DNA of 48,292 bases from Bacteroidales bacterium (GCA_021108325.1 JAIORB010000147.1:1-48292); one strand, 5' to 3'; shown: positions 18,677 through 29,237, numbered from the stretch's first letter. Numbers and translations are program-made. Notes: a model not told the origin generated them from the letters alone.

Positions 18677-20017
18677 TTAAATAGCAGAAGCTCCTCCAGC
18701 TCTGCCCTTAATTCTTCCTGATTTCATTAATCCATCGTAATGTCTCATTAATAGATGACTTTCAATTTGTTGTAAAGTATCTAAAACAACACCTACAAGA
18801 ATTAATAATGATGTTCCACCATAAAATTGTGCAAATTGACTATCAACACCCCCAATTTGTGCAAAAGCCGGTAAAATAGCAATAAGCGCTAAAAATATTG
18901 AACCCGGTAATGTAATTCTCGACATTATCATATCCAAAAACTCAACTGTCTTACGTCCAGGTTTAACTCCAGGAATAAAACCTCCATTCTTTTTCATATC
19001 CTCTGCCATTTGAGAAGGATTTATCGTAATGGCAGTATAAAAATATGTAAAAAGAATTATCATTAGTGCAAATGTAAAGTTATACCAGAATCCAGTAATA
19101 TTTGCAAACGCAGCAGCGAATCCAGTTAATGCATCAGAATTAGCGAAACCAGCAACTGTTAATGGTATAAACATTAATGCTTGAGCAAAAATGATCGGCA
19201 TTACACCAGCAGAGTTCACTTTTAACGGTATATATTGTCGAACACCTCCATATTGTTTATTCCCAACAATCCTTTTTGCATATTGAACAGGAATCTTACG
19301 AGTACCCTGAACTAGCAGGATTGTTGCGACAAATACAAAAAACAATATTATCATTTCGAGCAAGAAAGCAACTAATCCACCTCCCTGTGATTCTAATCTG
19401 TTAATAAATTCTTGTAAAAATGATTGTGGTAATCTTGCAATAATACCAATCATTATAATTAATGAAATACCATTACCAATACCCTTATCTGTAATCTTTT
19501 CACCTAACCACATAATAAACATGGTACCGGATGTTAAAATTACAACTGAAGAAAACCAGAAAAATGTCCCTCTTAATACAAACGCAGCTTCAGGTAATGT
19601 ATTCTGTAAGTTCTTTAAATATGCAGGTGCCTGCATAATTAAAATAGCTACAGTTAAATATCTGGTAATTTGATTAATTTTTCGTCTGCCACTTTCACCT
19701 TCACGTTGTAATTTCTGAAAATACGGAATTGCAATTCCCATTAACTGGATTACAATAGAGGCAGAAATGTAAGGCATAATACCTAATGCAAAAATGGATG
19801 CATTTGCAAATGCTCCACCTGAAAACATATTAAGAAGTCCTAACACACCATCGGAAGTTTGTGCTTTTAACGCAGATAATTGACTAGGGTCAATACCTGG
19901 CAATACAATAAAACTACCTAATCTATAAATTAATAAAATAAATAATGTATAAATAATACGATATCTAAGATCTTCAATTTTAATTATATTCCTTATTGTC
20001 TGTATTAGAGCTCTCAT
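18677..20017 (-). CDS. secY: Protein translocase subunit SecY
   Basis: The channel of the Sec translocon in the inner membrane. 446 residues with ten membrane segments. Landmarks are FILLIYRLGSFIVLPGID in TM1, the plug region after it, YISASIVIQLMG in TM2, the cytoplasmic loop GESGRRKINQITRY, LGEKITDKGIGNGISLIIMI, and the TM8-9 loop PSQMAEDMKKNGGFIPGVKPG. The extra loop near QSFLQEFINRLESQGGG is a normal type of variation. It follows rplO by 4 nt and precedes map, coupling export capacity to ribosome synthesis. Confidence 0.98.
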   Translation of the reverse strand: MRALIQTIRNIIKIEDLRYRIIYTLFILLIYRLGSFIVLPGIDPSQLSALKAQTSDGVLGLLNMFSGGAFANASIFALGIMPYISASIVIQLMGIAIPYFQKLQREGESGRRKINQITRYLTVAILIMQAPAYLKNLQNTLPEAAFVLRGTFFWFSSVVILTSGTMFIMWLGEKITDKGIGNGISLIIMIGIIARLPQSFLQEFINRLESQGGGLVAFLLEMIILFFVFVATILLVQGTRKIPVQYAKRIVGNKQYGGVRQYIPLKVNSAGVMPIIFAQALMFIPLTVAGFANSDALTGFAAAFANITGFWYNFTFALMIILFTYFYTAITINPSQMAEDMKKNGGFIPGVKPGRKTVEFLDMIMSRITLPGSIFLALIAILPAFAQIGGVDSQFAQFYGGTSLLILVGVVLDTLQQIESHLLMRHYDGLMKSGRIKGRAGGASAI

Positions 20018-20021
20018 TAAA

Positions 20022-20468
20022 TTATAATTTTACTATAGTTCCTTCAAGTGATTCAATTGCTGCAATAGCTGATTTTGAAAAAGCATGTGCCTTAACTTCT
20101 AATTTCTTAGTTAATGTTCCGTCACCAAGAATTTTAATTAAGCTATTCTTCCTTGCTAATCCAGCTTCAACTAAAGTTTCAACATCAATTGTAGTTAAAC
20201 CTTTCTTTTCAGCCAATTTTTCTAAAGTCTCTATATTAATTCCTTTATATTCCTTACGAGAAATATTTGTGAAACCATACTTAGGTACACGACGCTGCAA
20301 AGGCATTTGTCCACCTTCAAAACCAATCTTCTTAGAATATCCAGATCTTGATTTCTGCCCTTTATGACCTCTTGTAGAAGTTCCTCCTCTTCCAGATCCT
20401 TGTCCTCGACCAACTCTTTTGTTACTTTTTGTTGAGTTTTCAGCTGGTTTTAAGTTACTTAAATCCAT
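20022..20468 (-). CDS. rplO: 50S ribosomal protein L15
   Basis: A 23S rRNA-binding protein of late 50S assembly. 148 residues: MDLSNLKPAENSTKSNKRVG, the glycine/arginine-rich RGQGSGRGGTSTRGHKGQKS that threads into rRNA, then GFEGGQMPLQRRVPKYGF and a globular C-terminal domain. Spacing is 24 nt after rpmD and 4 nt before secY. Confidence 0.97.
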   Translation of the reverse strand: MDLSNLKPAENSTKSNKRVGRGQGSGRGGTSTRGHKGQKSRSGYSKKIGFEGGQMPLQRRVPKYGFTNISRKEYKGINIETLEKLAEKKGLTTIDVETLVEAGLARKNSLIKILGDGTLTKKLEVKAHAFSKSAIAAIESLEGTIVKL

Positions 20469-20492
20469 ATCTATAATTTCAATTATTCGTTA

Positions 20493-20672
20493 TTATTTTT
20501 CTTCAACCTTAAGTAAATGTCTTACCTTAGTAATCATTCCTTGAATCTGAGGTGTGTTTTTTACCTCAATAGTATTGTGCATTTTACGAATACCTAGTGC
20601 TTCTAAGGTTCTTTTTTGGCGTTTGGTACTTCCAATTCCGCTCTTTATTTGTGTAACTTTTATCTTCGCCAT
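20493..20672 (-). CDS. rpmD: 50S ribosomal protein L30
   Basis: A 59-residue protein read from the ATG at 20672 to the TAA at 20493-20495. The sequence starts MAKIKVTQIKSGIGSTKRQK and continues RTLEALGIRKMHNT and HLLKVEEK, the standard short bacterial L30. It lies between rpsE (20 nt) and rplO (24 nt), the conserved spc-operon position. Confidence 0.96.
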   Translation of the reverse strand: MAKIKVTQIKSGIGSTKRQKRTLEALGIRKMHNTIEVKNTPQIQGMITKVRHLLKVEEK

Positions 20673-20692
20673 GAGATTTTAATTAAAGGTCA

Positions 20693-21208
20693 TTATCCAT
20701 TAAATACTTTGTCAAGGGTAACACCTCTTTGTTCGGCAACAGCTCTAGCATCACGTAATTGTAATAATGCATTTATAGTTGCTTTTACTAAGTTATGAGG
20801 GTTACTAGATCCTTTAGATTTTGCAAGAACATCGGTTACTCCAACACTCTCAAGAACAGCGCGCATTGCTCCACCTGCTTTTACTCCTGTACCATGAGAT
20901 GCCGGTTTAAGAAAAACATGAGCACCACCAAACCTAGAAACTTGTTCATGCGGAATTGTACCTTTATAAATAGGTACTTTTACTAAATTTTTCTTTGCAG
21001 CTTCAACTCCTTTTGCAATTGCAGTTGTTACTTCTTTTGCTTTTCCAAGACCGTAACCTACGATACCATCTTCGTTACCAACAACAACAATGGCAGTAAA
21101 ACCAAAATTACGACCCCCTTTTGTAACTTTCGTTACTCTTTGAATACTAACGAGTTTATCTTTTAATTCTAAATCGCTGGTTTTAACTTTTCTTATATTT
21201 GTTGACAT
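20693..21208 (-). CDS. rpsE: 30S ribosomal protein S5
   Basis: Part of the mRNA entry site and of the ribosomal ambiguity (fidelity) surface with S4. 171 residues: an N-terminal dsRBD-like domain with [20 protein letters not shown] and [19 protein letters not shown], then the C-terminal ribosomal-fold domain with [19 protein letters not shown] and [15 protein letters not shown]. It lies between rplR and rpmD. Confidence 0.97.
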   Translation of the reverse strand: MSTNIRKVKTSDLELKDKLVSIQRVTKVTKGGRNFGFTAIVVVGNEDGIVGYGLGKAKEVTTAIAKGVEAAKKNLVKVPIYKGTIPHEQVSRFGGAHVFLKPASHGTGVKAGGAMRAVLESVGVTDVLAKSKGSSNPHNLVKATINALLQLRDARAVAEQRGVTLDKVFNG

Positions 21209-21220
21209 AATCTGTTTATC

Positions 21221-21580
21221 TTAAAATTTAAGTCCACCCTCTCTGGCAGCCTCTGCTAATGATTTTACTCTTCCATGATATAAACTACCATTTCTATCAA
21301 ATACAACTTCGGTAATCCCGTTTTCCAAAGCCTTTTTAGCTGCTAAATTTCCAACTAACTTAGCTTGTTCTATTTTTGCAACATTACCTTTTTCTGTTAC
21401 TTCTTTATTTTTTGAACATACAGAAAGCAATGTTTTGCCTTCAAGATCATCAATAAACTGAACATATATCTGTTTGTTGCTTCTAAAAACACACATTCTT
21501 GGCCTTGATGCAGAACCACTAATATGCTTGCGAATTCGCCTTTTTATTCTTAATCTTCTATCTTGCTTTGTTAAAGCCAT
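21221..21580 (-). CDS. rplR: 50S ribosomal protein L18
   Basis: Binds 5S rRNA with L5 and L25 and carries it into the central protuberance. 119 residues: [38 protein letters not shown], and the C-terminal [23 protein letters not shown]. Ordinary length and order between rplF and rpsE. Confidence 0.97.
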   Translation of the reverse strand: MALTKQDRRLRIKRRIRKHISGSASRPRMCVFRSNKQIYVQFIDDLEGKTLLSVCSKNKEVTEKGNVAKIEQAKLVGNLAAKKALENGITEVVFDRNGSLYHGRVKSLAEAAREGGLKF

Positions 21581-21601
21581 AACTCTTGTTTTTTAAATAC
21601 C

Positions 21602-22156
21602 TTATATACTAGCAGATTTACCAGCTTTTCTACGTAATTGTTCACCGACAAACTTAATACCTTTACCTTTATATGGTTCAGGTGGTCTAAGAGAACGAAT
21701 TTTTGCAGCTACTTCACCTATTAATTGTTTATCTACACTTGTTAAAGTGATAATAGGATTTTGTCTTCTCTCCTGAACTGCTTCAACCTTCACTTCACCA
21801 GGTATCTGAAAATGAATATCATGAGAAAAGCCTAAACTAAGCTCTAAAATCTGACCTTTAGCTTCAGCTTTATATCCAACTCCAACTAATTCTTGTTTAA
21901 GAGTATATCCTTGAGATACTCCAATAACCATATTATTAACTAATGAACGATATAAACCATGTAATGATTTATATCTTTTTTCATCAGATGGTCGTTCTAC
22001 AATAACCTTATTTTCTTTTACTCCCACTTTGATGTCAGGATCTACTTGTTGCGAAATCTCTCCTTTTGGTCCTTTAACTTTAACCTCGTTTGTTTCGCTA
22101 ACAGTCACTGTAACGCCGCTGGGTAAATCAATTGGTAATATTCCTATTCGTGACAT
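21602..22156 (-). CDS. rplF: 50S ribosomal protein L6
   Basis: Sits near the factor-binding and sarcin-ricin region of the 50S subunit. 184 residues with two related L6 domains; visible blocks are MSRIGILPIDLPSGVTVTV, VKGPKGEISQQ, the LHGLYRSLVNNMVIGVSQGY linker segment, and the C-terminal IRSLRPPEPYKGKGIKFVGE. It follows rpsH by 16 nt. Confidence 0.97.
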   Translation of the reverse strand: MSRIGILPIDLPSGVTVTVSETNEVKVKGPKGEISQQVDPDIKVGVKENKVIVERPSDEKRYKSLHGLYRSLVNNMVIGVSQGYTLKQELVGVGYKAEAKGQILELSLGFSHDIHFQIPGEVKVEAVQERRQNPIITLTSVDKQLIGEVAAKIRSLRPPEPYKGKGIKFVGEQLRRKAGKSASI

Positions 22157-22172
22157 TTAGAACTCCTCCTTT

Positions 22173-22571
22173 TTAATGTACATAACATATTACCTCGCCA
22201 CCAACGTTTAAAGTACGTGCTTCTTTATCAGTAATAACACCTTTAGATGTTGATAAAATAGCAATACCTAAACCGTTAAGTACTCTTGGTATATCGTTAG
22301 TATCTACATATTTTCTTAATCCAGGCTTACTCACTCTCTTTATCGAGCGAATAGCTGATGCTTTTGTTTCAGGGTGATATTTTAAAGCTATCTTAATAGT
22401 TCCCTGCTTATCGTCATCTTCGAATTTATACGATAAAATATAACCTTTATCATATAATAACTTAGTTATATCCTTTTTTAAGTTTGAAGCAGGTATTTCT
22501 ACTACCCTGTGATTTGCCATCACGGCATTTCTTAAACGAGTAAGATAATCTGCTATCGGATCTGTGATCAT
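22173..22571 (-). CDS. rpsH: 30S ribosomal protein S8
   Basis: A primary binder of the central domain of 16S rRNA; in E. coli it is also the translational repressor of the spc operon. 132 residues, starting [20 protein letters not shown] and ending with the signature [20 protein letters not shown] and VICYVH. Spacing is 25 nt after rpsN. Confidence 0.97.
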   Translation of the reverse strand: MITDPIADYLTRLRNAVMANHRVVEIPASNLKKDITKLLYDKGYILSYKFEDDDKQGTIKIALKYHPETKASAIRSIKRVSKPGLRKYVDTNDIPRVLNGLGIAILSTSKGVITDKEARTLNVGGEVICYVH

Positions 22572-22596
22572 ATCTCTTCTTAATTTAAATTACAAT

Positions 22597-22866
22597 CTAC
22601 CAACTTGCTTTCTTTACACCAGGTATTAAACCTTTTGATGCCATTTCTCTAAAGGTAATTCTACTAATACCAAACTGTCTCATATAACCTTTTGGTCTTC
22701 CAGTGATTAAACATCTGTTATGAAGTCTAATAGGATTAGAGTTCTTAGGCAATCTGCTTAATCCAACATAATCACCTTCTGCTTTAAGTTTTGCTCTTTT
22801 TTCAGCATACTTATCGACCAATTTTTGACGCCTTACTTCACGGGCTTTCATTGATTCTTTAGCCAT
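22597..22866 (-). CDS. rpsN: 30S ribosomal protein S14 (zinc-free type)
   Basis: Located in the 30S head. 89 residues, the long form without zinc-binding CxxC pairs; the C-terminal block is [20 protein letters not shown] followed by [19 protein letters not shown]. The N-terminal part is highly basic ([20 protein letters not shown]). It starts 6 nt after rplE. Confidence 0.97.
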   Translation of the reverse strand: MAKESMKAREVRRQKLVDKYAEKRAKLKAEGDYVGLSRLPKNSNPIRLHNRCLITGRPKGYMRQFGISRITFREMASKGLIPGVKKASW

Positions 22867-22872
22867 AATTAT

Positions 22873-23430
22873 CTAATTCTTTTTAATATTTTTAAATGGA
22901 ATACCAAATTTGCGTAATAATGCAAATCCTTCTTCGTCAGTTCGGGCTGAAGTAACAAAAGTTATTTCTAATCCTAAGATTTTGTTGATCTTATCAAGAT
23001 CAATCTCCGGAAAAATAATTTGTTCCTGAATACCCATAGTATAATTACCACGTCCATCAAATTTAGAACTTACACCATTAAAGTCCCGAATTCGAGGAAT
23101 AGAAACACTAATTAATCTCTCCAAAAATTCATACATTTTACTTCTACGTAAAGTAACTTTCACTCCAATTGGCATACCTTTTCTTAATTTGAAATTGGAT
23201 ATGTCTTTCTTTGAATATGTCTTAACAGCTTTTTGTCCAGCAATAAGCGTTATTTCTTCCTGAGCAGTTTCAATAAGTTTCTTATCGGCAACTGCCTGAC
23301 CAACTCCCTGATTAATGATAATTTTTTCCAGGTTAGGAACTTGCATAACACTTTTATACTTAAATTCCTTTTTTAATTCCGGAATAATCTCTTTTTTATA
23401 TTTGGTCTGTAAAGCAGGCGTATATTCCAT
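22873..23430 (-). CDS. rplE: 50S ribosomal protein L5
   Basis: Binds 5S rRNA and contacts P-site tRNA at the central protuberance. 185 residues: [59 protein letters not shown] and [13 protein letters not shown]. Its ATG (23430-23428) overlaps the rplX stop by one base, forming TAATG, a sign of translational coupling. Confidence 0.98.
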   Translation of the reverse strand: MEYTPALQTKYKKEIIPELKKEFKYKSVMQVPNLEKIIINQGVGQAVADKKLIETAQEEITLIAGQKAVKTYSKKDISNFKLRKGMPIGVKVTLRRSKMYEFLERLISVSIPRIRDFNGVSSKFDGRGNYTMGIQEQIIFPEIDLDKINKILGLEITFVTSARTDEEGFALLRKFGIPFKNIKKN

Positions 23431-23753
23431 TACTTGATTTCCTCTCCTGATTTTTTTGAATATCGCACTAATTTATTTTTATCATTTAATTTTCTACCAA
23501 TCCTTGTTGGATTTCCGGTAGAAGGATCAACCACCATCAAATTCGAAATATGAATCGGGGCTTCCTTTTTAACGATACCACCTTGTGGATTATTAGCATT
23601 AGGCTTAGTATGTTTTGAAACCATATTAACACCCTCAACAATAGCTTTCTCTTTGTCGTAAATCATTTCAAGGACTTTTCCTTGTTGTCCTTTATATTCA
23701 CCTGCATTTACGTAAACAGTATCGCCTTTTTTAATGTGTAATTTCCTTCGCAT
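23430..23753 (-). CDS. rplX: 50S ribosomal protein L24
   Basis: An assembly initiator of the 50S subunit placed near the tunnel exit. 107 residues with an N-terminal KOW motif, [20 protein letters not shown], then [13 protein letters not shown] and [13 protein letters not shown]. The stop overlaps the rplE start by one base. It lies 17 nt after rplN. Confidence 0.97.
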   Translation of the reverse strand: MRRKLHIKKGDTVYVNAGEYKGQQGKVLEMIYDKEKAIVEGVNMVSKHTKPNANNPQGGIVKKEAPIHISNLMVVDPSTGNPTRIGRKLNDKNKLVRYSKKSGEEIK

Positions 23754-23770
23754 GCAGCAATTGTTTTTAA

Positions 23771-24136
23771 TTATAATACTTCTGGAGCTAATGAGATAAT
23801 TTTCATGTAATTTTCACGTAATTCTCTTGGCATTGGACCAAAAATACGAGTTCCACGAATTTCACCTGCCTCATTTAACAATACAACAGCATTGTTGTCG
23901 AAACGAACATAAGAACCATCTGGTCTACGAACTTCTTTTCTAGTTCTAACCACAACAGCACGAGTTACTGTTCCTTTTTTTACTTCTCCTGATGGTAAAG
24001 CACTTTTAACAGCAACAACTATTTGATCACCAATAGAAGCATATCTTTTACGAGTACCTCCGAGCACACGGATACATAATACCTCCTTGGCTCCGCTGTT
24101 ATCAGCTACTGTTAGTCTACTTTCTTGTTGTATCAT
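23771..24136 (-). CDS. rplN: 50S ribosomal protein L14
   Basis: Forms intersubunit bridges with 16S rRNA. 121 residues: [20 protein letters not shown], the central [39 protein letters not shown] and [15 protein letters not shown]. Nothing odd; 2 nt after rpsQ. Confidence 0.98.
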   Translation of the reverse strand: MIQQESRLTVADNSGAKEVLCIRVLGGTRKRYASIGDQIVVAVKSALPSGEVKKGTVTRAVVVRTRKEVRRPDGSYVRFDNNAVVLLNEAGEIRGTRIFGPMPRELRENYMKIISLAPEVL

Positions 24137-24138
24137 GA

Positions 24139-24399
24139 CTATTTAACTCTTTCAATTATTTCTACTAATCTCCAACATTTATTTTTGCTCAAAGGTCTGG
24201 TTTCCATAATTCTAACAGTATCCCCTATATTGCAAGTATTCTCTTCATCATGCGCAGTAAATTTACTTCTACGTTTGATGAATTTACCGTATTTTTCGTG
24301 TTTTACTTTTCGTTCTACAGCAATTACAATGGTTTTATCCATTTTGTTGCTCACAACAACACCAGTACGTTCTTTTCTTAGTTTCCTTGATGTTTCCAT
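24139..24399 (-). CDS. rpsQ: 30S ribosomal protein S17
   Basis: A primary 16S rRNA-binding protein with an OB fold. 86 residues: [60 protein letters not shown]. It lies between rpmC (9 nt) and rplN (2 nt). Confidence 0.97.
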   Translation of the reverse strand: METSRKLRKERTGVVVSNKMDKTIVIAVERKVKHEKYGKFIKRRSKFTAHDEENTCNIGDTVRIMETRPLSKNKCWRLVEIIERVK

Positions 24400-24408
24400 T
24401 TTAAAAAA

Positions 24409-24615
24409 TTAACTGTTCGAATTTCCGTTTAATTCTCTTTTTCGCAATTCAGTTTTTAATCTTGCAATATTTTTGCGTGTTTCTGTGATCTTCAAAGGAT
24501 TGTCTAAAGGAGACACAGCATGATTAAGTTTTAGACGAATTAGATGAGCTTTTTCGGTATCGATTCTCTCTACTAACTCCTTTGTTGTCAACTCTCTTAT
24601 TTCAGAACTTTTCAT
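24409..24615 (-). CDS. rpmC: 50S ribosomal protein L29
   Basis: A small two-helix protein at the tunnel exit, near the docking site for trigger factor and SRP. 68 residues: MKSSEIRELTTKELVERIDT, then RLKLNHAVSPLDNPLKITET and the arginine/lysine end. Starts 6 nt after rplP. Confidence 0.95.
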   Translation of the reverse strand: MKSSEIRELTTKELVERIDTEKAHLIRLKLNHAVSPLDNPLKITETRKNIARLKTELRKRELNGNSNS

Positions 24616-24621
24616 TTCGCA

Positions 24622-25050
24622 CTAATTTGTTTTTTCAACATAATCACGACTAACGACGAACTTCACAGGTATAGGTAATTTTTGTGCTGCAAGACGCAAT
24701 GCTTCCTGAGCAACTTTAAATGGTACACCTTCAGCTTCGATAATAATTTTTCCCGGCTTAATAGGAGCAACAAATCCTTCTGGTGCTCCACGACCTTTAC
24801 CCATACGAACCTCCGCAGGTTTCTTAGTGATTGGTTTATCCGGAAAAACTCTGATCCAGATTTGCCCTTCACGTTTCATATATCTTGTCACAGCTTGTCG
24901 AGCTGCTTCAATTTGTCGTCCAGTCATCCAACACTCTGCAAGTGCCTTGATTCCGAAAGAACCAAAAGCAAGCTGATTCCCCCTTTGGGCATTTCCTTTC
25001 ATCTTGCCCTTTTGGACTCTTCTGTATTTAGTTTTCTTTGGCTGTAACAT
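24622..25050 (-). CDS. rplP: 50S ribosomal protein L16
   Basis: Sits near the A-site tRNA elbow and peptidyl-transferase region. 142 residues: [60 protein letters not shown], and the end [12 protein letters not shown]. The conserved arginine and glycine-rich loop are present. Spacing is 27 nt after rpsC. Confidence 0.98.
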   Translation of the reverse strand: MLQPKKTKYRRVQKGKMKGNAQRGNQLAFGSFGIKALAECWMTGRQIEAARQAVTRYMKREGQIWIRVFPDKPITKKPAEVRMGKGRGAPEGFVAPIKPGKIIIEAEGVPFKVAQEALRLAAQKLPIPVKFVVSRDYVEKTN

Positions 25051-25077
25051 TCCTAAATAATCTTTAAAATTATCGCC

Positions 25078-25788
25078 TTATTTTCTTTTTCTCTTATGGA
25101 AGCCACCTTTATTCCCTGGCTTTTGGCTTCTAGAAGCACCCAAGTTCGGAGATAAATCTCTTTTACCGAACACTTCACCTTTACAAATCCAAACTTTGAT
25201 TCCAACTAAACCAACTTTAGTTAAAGCTTCGCTTAGTGTATAATCAATATCGGCACGGAAAGTGTGTAATGGTGTACGTCCTTCTTTATATACTTCTGTA
25301 CGAGCCATTTCAGCACCACCTAAACGTCCTGATATTTGAACTTTAATACCCTGTGCACCCATTCTCATTGTTGATGCAATTGTCATTTTTATCGCGCGAC
25401 GGTATGACACTTTGCCCTCTATTTGACGAGCAATTGAGTTACCAACGATAGTAGCATCAAGTTCTGGTCTTTTAATTTCAAATATGTTTATTTGAACTTC
25501 TTTTCGGGTTATTTTTTTTAACTCTTCTTTTAACTTATCTACTTCCTGCCCCCCTTTACCAATAATAATTCCCGGACGTGCGGTATTTACAGTAACGGTT
25601 ATTAGTTTCAACGTTCTTTCAATAACAATCTTAGAAATACTAGCTTTTGCTAATCGAGCTTCAAGATATTTTCTTATTTTATTATCCTCAATCAGTTTGT
25701 CAGCGTATTTTCTTCCACCGTACCAATTAGAATCCCAACCTTTAATGATTCCTAATCGATTTGCTATCGGATTTACTTTTTGTCCCAT
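25078..25788 (-). CDS. rpsC: 30S ribosomal protein S3
   Basis: Forms part of the mRNA entry tunnel and helicase site. 236 residues: [20 protein letters not shown], the KH-type RNA-binding segment [20 protein letters not shown], then [20 protein letters not shown] and a basic C-terminal tail rich in lysine (GGFHKRKRK). It directly abuts rplV with no spacer, its ATG immediately following the rplV stop. Confidence 0.98.
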   Translation of the reverse strand: MGQKVNPIANRLGIIKGWDSNWYGGRKYADKLIEDNKIRKYLEARLAKASISKIVIERTLKLITVTVNTARPGIIIGKGGQEVDKLKEELKKITRKEVQINIFEIKRPELDATIVGNSIARQIEGKVSYRRAIKMTIASTMRMGAQGIKVQISGRLGGAEMARTEVYKEGRTPLHTFRADIDYTLSEALTKVGLVGIKVWICKGEVFGKRDLSPNLGASRSQKPGNKGGFHKRKRK

Positions 25789-26208
25789 CTATTGTTCTAT
25801 TTGAGTATCGTTGTTATTTAAATTATCAAGCACTAAAGTCACGTGATTTGATCTTTTTCTAATTCGATGTGCCCTTCCTTGTGGTGCTGGTTGAATTCTT
25901 TTAAGCATTCTTCCACTATCAACAAAAACTTCTTTCACTATTAACTTACTATCTTCAATTCGAACACCTTCGTTTTTACCTTGCCAGTTAGAAATAGCTG
26001 ATAATAGCAATTTTTCCATGCGATTTGAAGCTTCTTTCGAACTATATTTTAATACATCAAGAGCTTTATTTACATCCATCCCTCTAACCATATCGGCTAC
26101 TAACCTCATTTTCCTAGGTGAGGTAGGGCAATTACGTAATACAGCAAAATATTGATTTTTTTTGCTTTCTTTTATCTGGTTCGCTCTTATTCTTTTTCTT
26201 GCACCCAT
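25789..26208 (-). CDS. rplV: 50S ribosomal protein L22
   Basis: Lines the peptide exit tunnel with L4; its beta-hairpin tip is a site of macrolide effects. 139 residues: [40 protein letters not shown] and the hairpin [20 protein letters not shown]. It is 40 nt after rpsS and adjoins rpsC. Confidence 0.97.
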   Translation of the reverse strand: MGARKRIRANQIKESKKNQYFAVLRNCPTSPRKMRLVADMVRGMDVNKALDVLKYSSKEASNRMEKLLLSAISNWQGKNEGVRIEDSKLIVKEVFVDSGRMLKRIQPAPQGRAHRIRKRSNHVTLVLDNLNNNDTQIEQ

Positions 26209-26248
26209 TATAGTCTAATATTTTAATGTCATATACTATTGTCGGTTG

Positions 26249-26518
26249 TTAACCTTTTCTGGCACCGCCATGTCCTCTATAAGTTCTGGTAGGAGCAAAT
26301 TCACCTAATTTATGTCCAACCATATTTTCGGTAACATAAACCGGGATAAATTTATTTCCGTTGTGAACTGCAATAGTATGCCCAACGAAATCCGGAGATA
26401 CCATTGATCTTCTTGACCAGGTTTTAATCACAGATTTTTTACCTGATTCATTCATGTCAAGAACTCTCTTCTCTAATTTAAAATCAATAAATGGGCCTTT
26501 TTTCAATGATCGACTCAT
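26249..26518 (-). CDS. rpsS: 30S ribosomal protein S19
   Basis: A 30S head protein that partners S13. 89 residues: [60 protein letters not shown]. Standard position between rplB and rplV. Confidence 0.98.
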   Translation of the reverse strand: MSRSLKKGPFIDFKLEKRVLDMNESGKKSVIKTWSRRSMVSPDFVGHTIAVHNGNKFIPVYVTENMVGHKLGEFAPTRTYRGHGGARKG

Positions 26519-26530
26519 AGTACTCTATAT

Positions 26531-27355
<825 letters not shown>

Positions 27356-27360
27356 ATCAA

Positions 27361-27651
27361 TTAAATATTGCTATAAAAATCTATTTTTTCACCTTCTGTT
27401 AAAGTAACAATTGCCTTTTTAAAAGACTTTGCTCGTCCTGCTATTATACCTGACTTAGTATTACGAGATTTCTTTTTGCCTAAATAACGCATAGTGTTAA
27501 CAGATTCAACTGAAACATCATACATTTCTTCAACAGCTTTTTTAATCTGAAGCTTATTCGCCCTTGTATCCACTATAAAACCATACCTGTTTAAGTCTTC
27601 ACTTTGCATGGTCATTTTTTCGGTAACTATTGGCTTCAATAAAATATCCAT
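27361..27651 (-). CDS. rplW: 50S ribosomal protein L23
   Basis: A tunnel-exit protein that docks trigger factor and SRP. 96 residues: [52 protein letters not shown] and the acidic/aromatic end. It lies 14 nt after the broken rplD frame and is itself intact. Confidence 0.97.
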   Translation of the reverse strand: MDILLKPIVTEKMTMQSEDLNRYGFIVDTRANKLQIKKAVEEMYDVSVESVNTMRYLGKKKSRNTKSGIIAGRAKSFKKAIVTLTEGEKIDFYSNI

Positions 27652-27665
27652 CGTATCAATTTTTA

Positions 27666-28276
27666 CTAAATTCTAAACATTTTATGTAATGGCTCAATTG
27701 AATTCTCAACAAAGAGTACAACTGATGCATTCATTATATCATAAGTGGCTAACTCAGAAATAGTTATCACCTTAACATCCCGTAAATTTCTGGATGACAA
27801 ATATATATTTTTATTTTGTTCAGATAAAACTAAAAGTACTTTTTTATCTGCTACTTCAAGATTATTTCTAAGATCAACAAATTCTTTTGTTTTTGCAGCC
27901 TCAAAATTAAAGTCTTCCAGAATCTTAATATTGTTATCGTTAGCTTTATAAGCTAAAGCCGATTTACGAGCTAGCTGTTTTACTTTTTTATTTAATTTGA
28001 AAGAGTAATCTCTTGGTTTCGGGCCAAAGACTCTTCCTCCACCTCTCAAAATAGGAGATTTTATACTACCTGCTCTAGCCGTACCAGTTCCTTTTTGTCT
28101 TTTGATCTTTCTTGTGCTTCTTTTGCTTTGTGTGTACCCTGACGTTTATTAGCCATATATTGCTTAACATCAAGATAAATAGCATGATCGTTTGGTTCAA
28201 TCTTAAAAATTGAATCGTTCAAGGTAACCTTTTTACCGGTATCTTTTCCTGTTATATTAACTATAGATAATTCCAT
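27666..28276 (-). pseudogene. rplD: 50S ribosomal protein L4, reading frame broken by a deletion
   Basis: L4 lines the exit tunnel with L22 and in E. coli also controls the S10 operon. The N-terminal part starts at the ATG at 28276 ([20 protein letters not shown]) and matches L4 up to QGTHKAKE at 28118-28120; that frame then runs into non-homologous residues and a TAA at 28061-28063. L4 homology resumes one frame over at 28118, reading [20 protein letters not shown] and continuing through [18 protein letters not shown] to the normal C-terminus at 27666. Six residues expected between the two parts (RAEVTG or similar in other L4 proteins) are absent, so about 19 nt are missing. The flanking genes are intact and in normal order. 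An assembly error, a true deletion with frameshifting, or a second copy elsewhere are all possible. Confidence 0.9.
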
Positions 28277-28277
28277 T

Positions 28278-28311
28278 ACTTCTGAATAATTAAAACTTCT
28301 GAATAATTAAA
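28278..28311. repeat. Perfect 17-bp tandem duplication at rplC/rplD junction
   Basis: ACTTCTGAATAATTAAA occurs at 28278-28294 and again at 28295-28311 without a mismatch. It spans the last codons and stop of rplC and the 13-nt spacer before rplD. Removing one copy would restore a TAATG stop/start overlap between rplC and rplD. Confidence 0.9.
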
Positions 28312-28910
28312 TATGAACCTTTTGCGCCAGGAACAGATCCTTTTACAACTAATAAATTATTCTCTTTAATAACCTTGATAACTTTAAGGTTTATTACTTT
28401 AACCTTTTTATTTCCAGTTTGACCAGCCATTCTCATACCTTTAAATACTCTTGAAGGATATGAAGACGCTCCTAAAGAACCTGGAGCACGAAGTCTGTTA
28501 TGCTGACCATGAGTTTGTCCGCCTACACCATGGAAACCATGACGTTTAACCACACCTTGAAATCCCTTACCTTTACTATAACCAGCCACATCAACCCACA
28601 TATCTTCATTAAAGATATCGATAGTTACATCTTCACCAAGCTTATAATCCTTAGCGAAATTTTTAAATTCGTGTAAAATTCTTTTAGGTGTTGTACTGGC
28701 TTTCTTAAAATGTCCTTTTAAAGGACCACTGGTATTTTTATCCTTTTTTTCATCAAAAGCCAATTGGTATGCGTTATAACCGTCATTTTCAAGTATTTTA
28801 ACCTGAGTTACAACGCATGGCCCAGCCTCAATAACAGTGCATGGGATATTTTTCCCCTCGGCACTGAAGATGGAAGTCATTCCAATCTTTTTTCCAATTA
28901 ATCCTGGCAT
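28290..28910 (-). CDS. rplC: 50S ribosomal protein L3
   Basis: An early 50S assembly protein reaching toward the peptidyl-transferase centre. 206 residues: [20 protein letters not shown], the conserved loop [20 protein letters not shown] and the following [20 protein letters not shown]. The last residue, Phe, and the stop lie inside the 17-bp tandem duplication, so the original protein probably ended one residue earlier at IIQK. Spacing is 21 nt after rpsJ. Confidence 0.98.
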   Translation of the reverse strand: MPGLIGKKIGMTSIFSAEGKNIPCTVIEAGPCVVTQVKILENDGYNAYQLAFDEKKDKNTSGPLKGHFKKASTTPKRILHEFKNFAKDYKLGEDVTIDIFNEDMWVDVAGYSKGKGFQGVVKRHGFHGVGGQTHGQHNRLRAPGSLGASSYPSRVFKGMRMAGQTGNKKVKVINLKVIKVIKENNLLVVKGSVPGAKGSYLIIQKF

Positions 28911-28931
28911 GTTTTTCCTTTTTAACTTTTA

Positions 28932-29237
28932 TTACACTTTTATTTCTACTTCCACTCCACTAGGTAATTCCAACTTCATTAAAGCATCTATAGTTTTTGG
29001 TGTTGAACTATAAATGTCTAATAATCTTTTATAAGAAGAAAGTTGAAACTGTTCTCTCGATTTCTTGTTAACGAAAGGAGAACGTAATACCGTAAACACT
29101 CTTTTGTGTGTAGGTAGTGGAATTGGCCCACTAATTACAGCACCAGTGGATTTAACCGTTTTCACAATTTTTTCTGCAGATTTATCTACAAGATTGTGAT
29201 CGTAAGATTTTAATTTAATTCTAATCTTCTGGCTCAT
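28932..29237 (-). CDS. rpsJ: 30S ribosomal protein S10
   Basis: A 30S head protein (also NusE, a partner of NusB/NusG in transcription antitermination). 101 residues: [40 protein letters not shown] and SGVEVEIKV. It starts 11 nt after fusA; there is no tuf gene between them. Confidence 0.98.
   Translation of the reverse strand: MSQKIRIKLKSYDHNLVDKSAEKIVKTVKSTGAVISGPIPLPTHKRVFTVLRSPFVNKKSREQFQLSSYKRLLDIYSSTPKTIDALMKLELPSGVEVEIKV

Noticed and set aside
24682..25047. A plus-strand frame of 121 residues
   Set aside because: It is antisense to rplP, and its open length is a by-product of the codon use there.
27666..28049. A separate small protein starting with TTG at 28049
   Set aside because: It is the C-terminal part of L4; the homologous frame continues upstream of the TTG to 28118, so 28049 is not a natural start.
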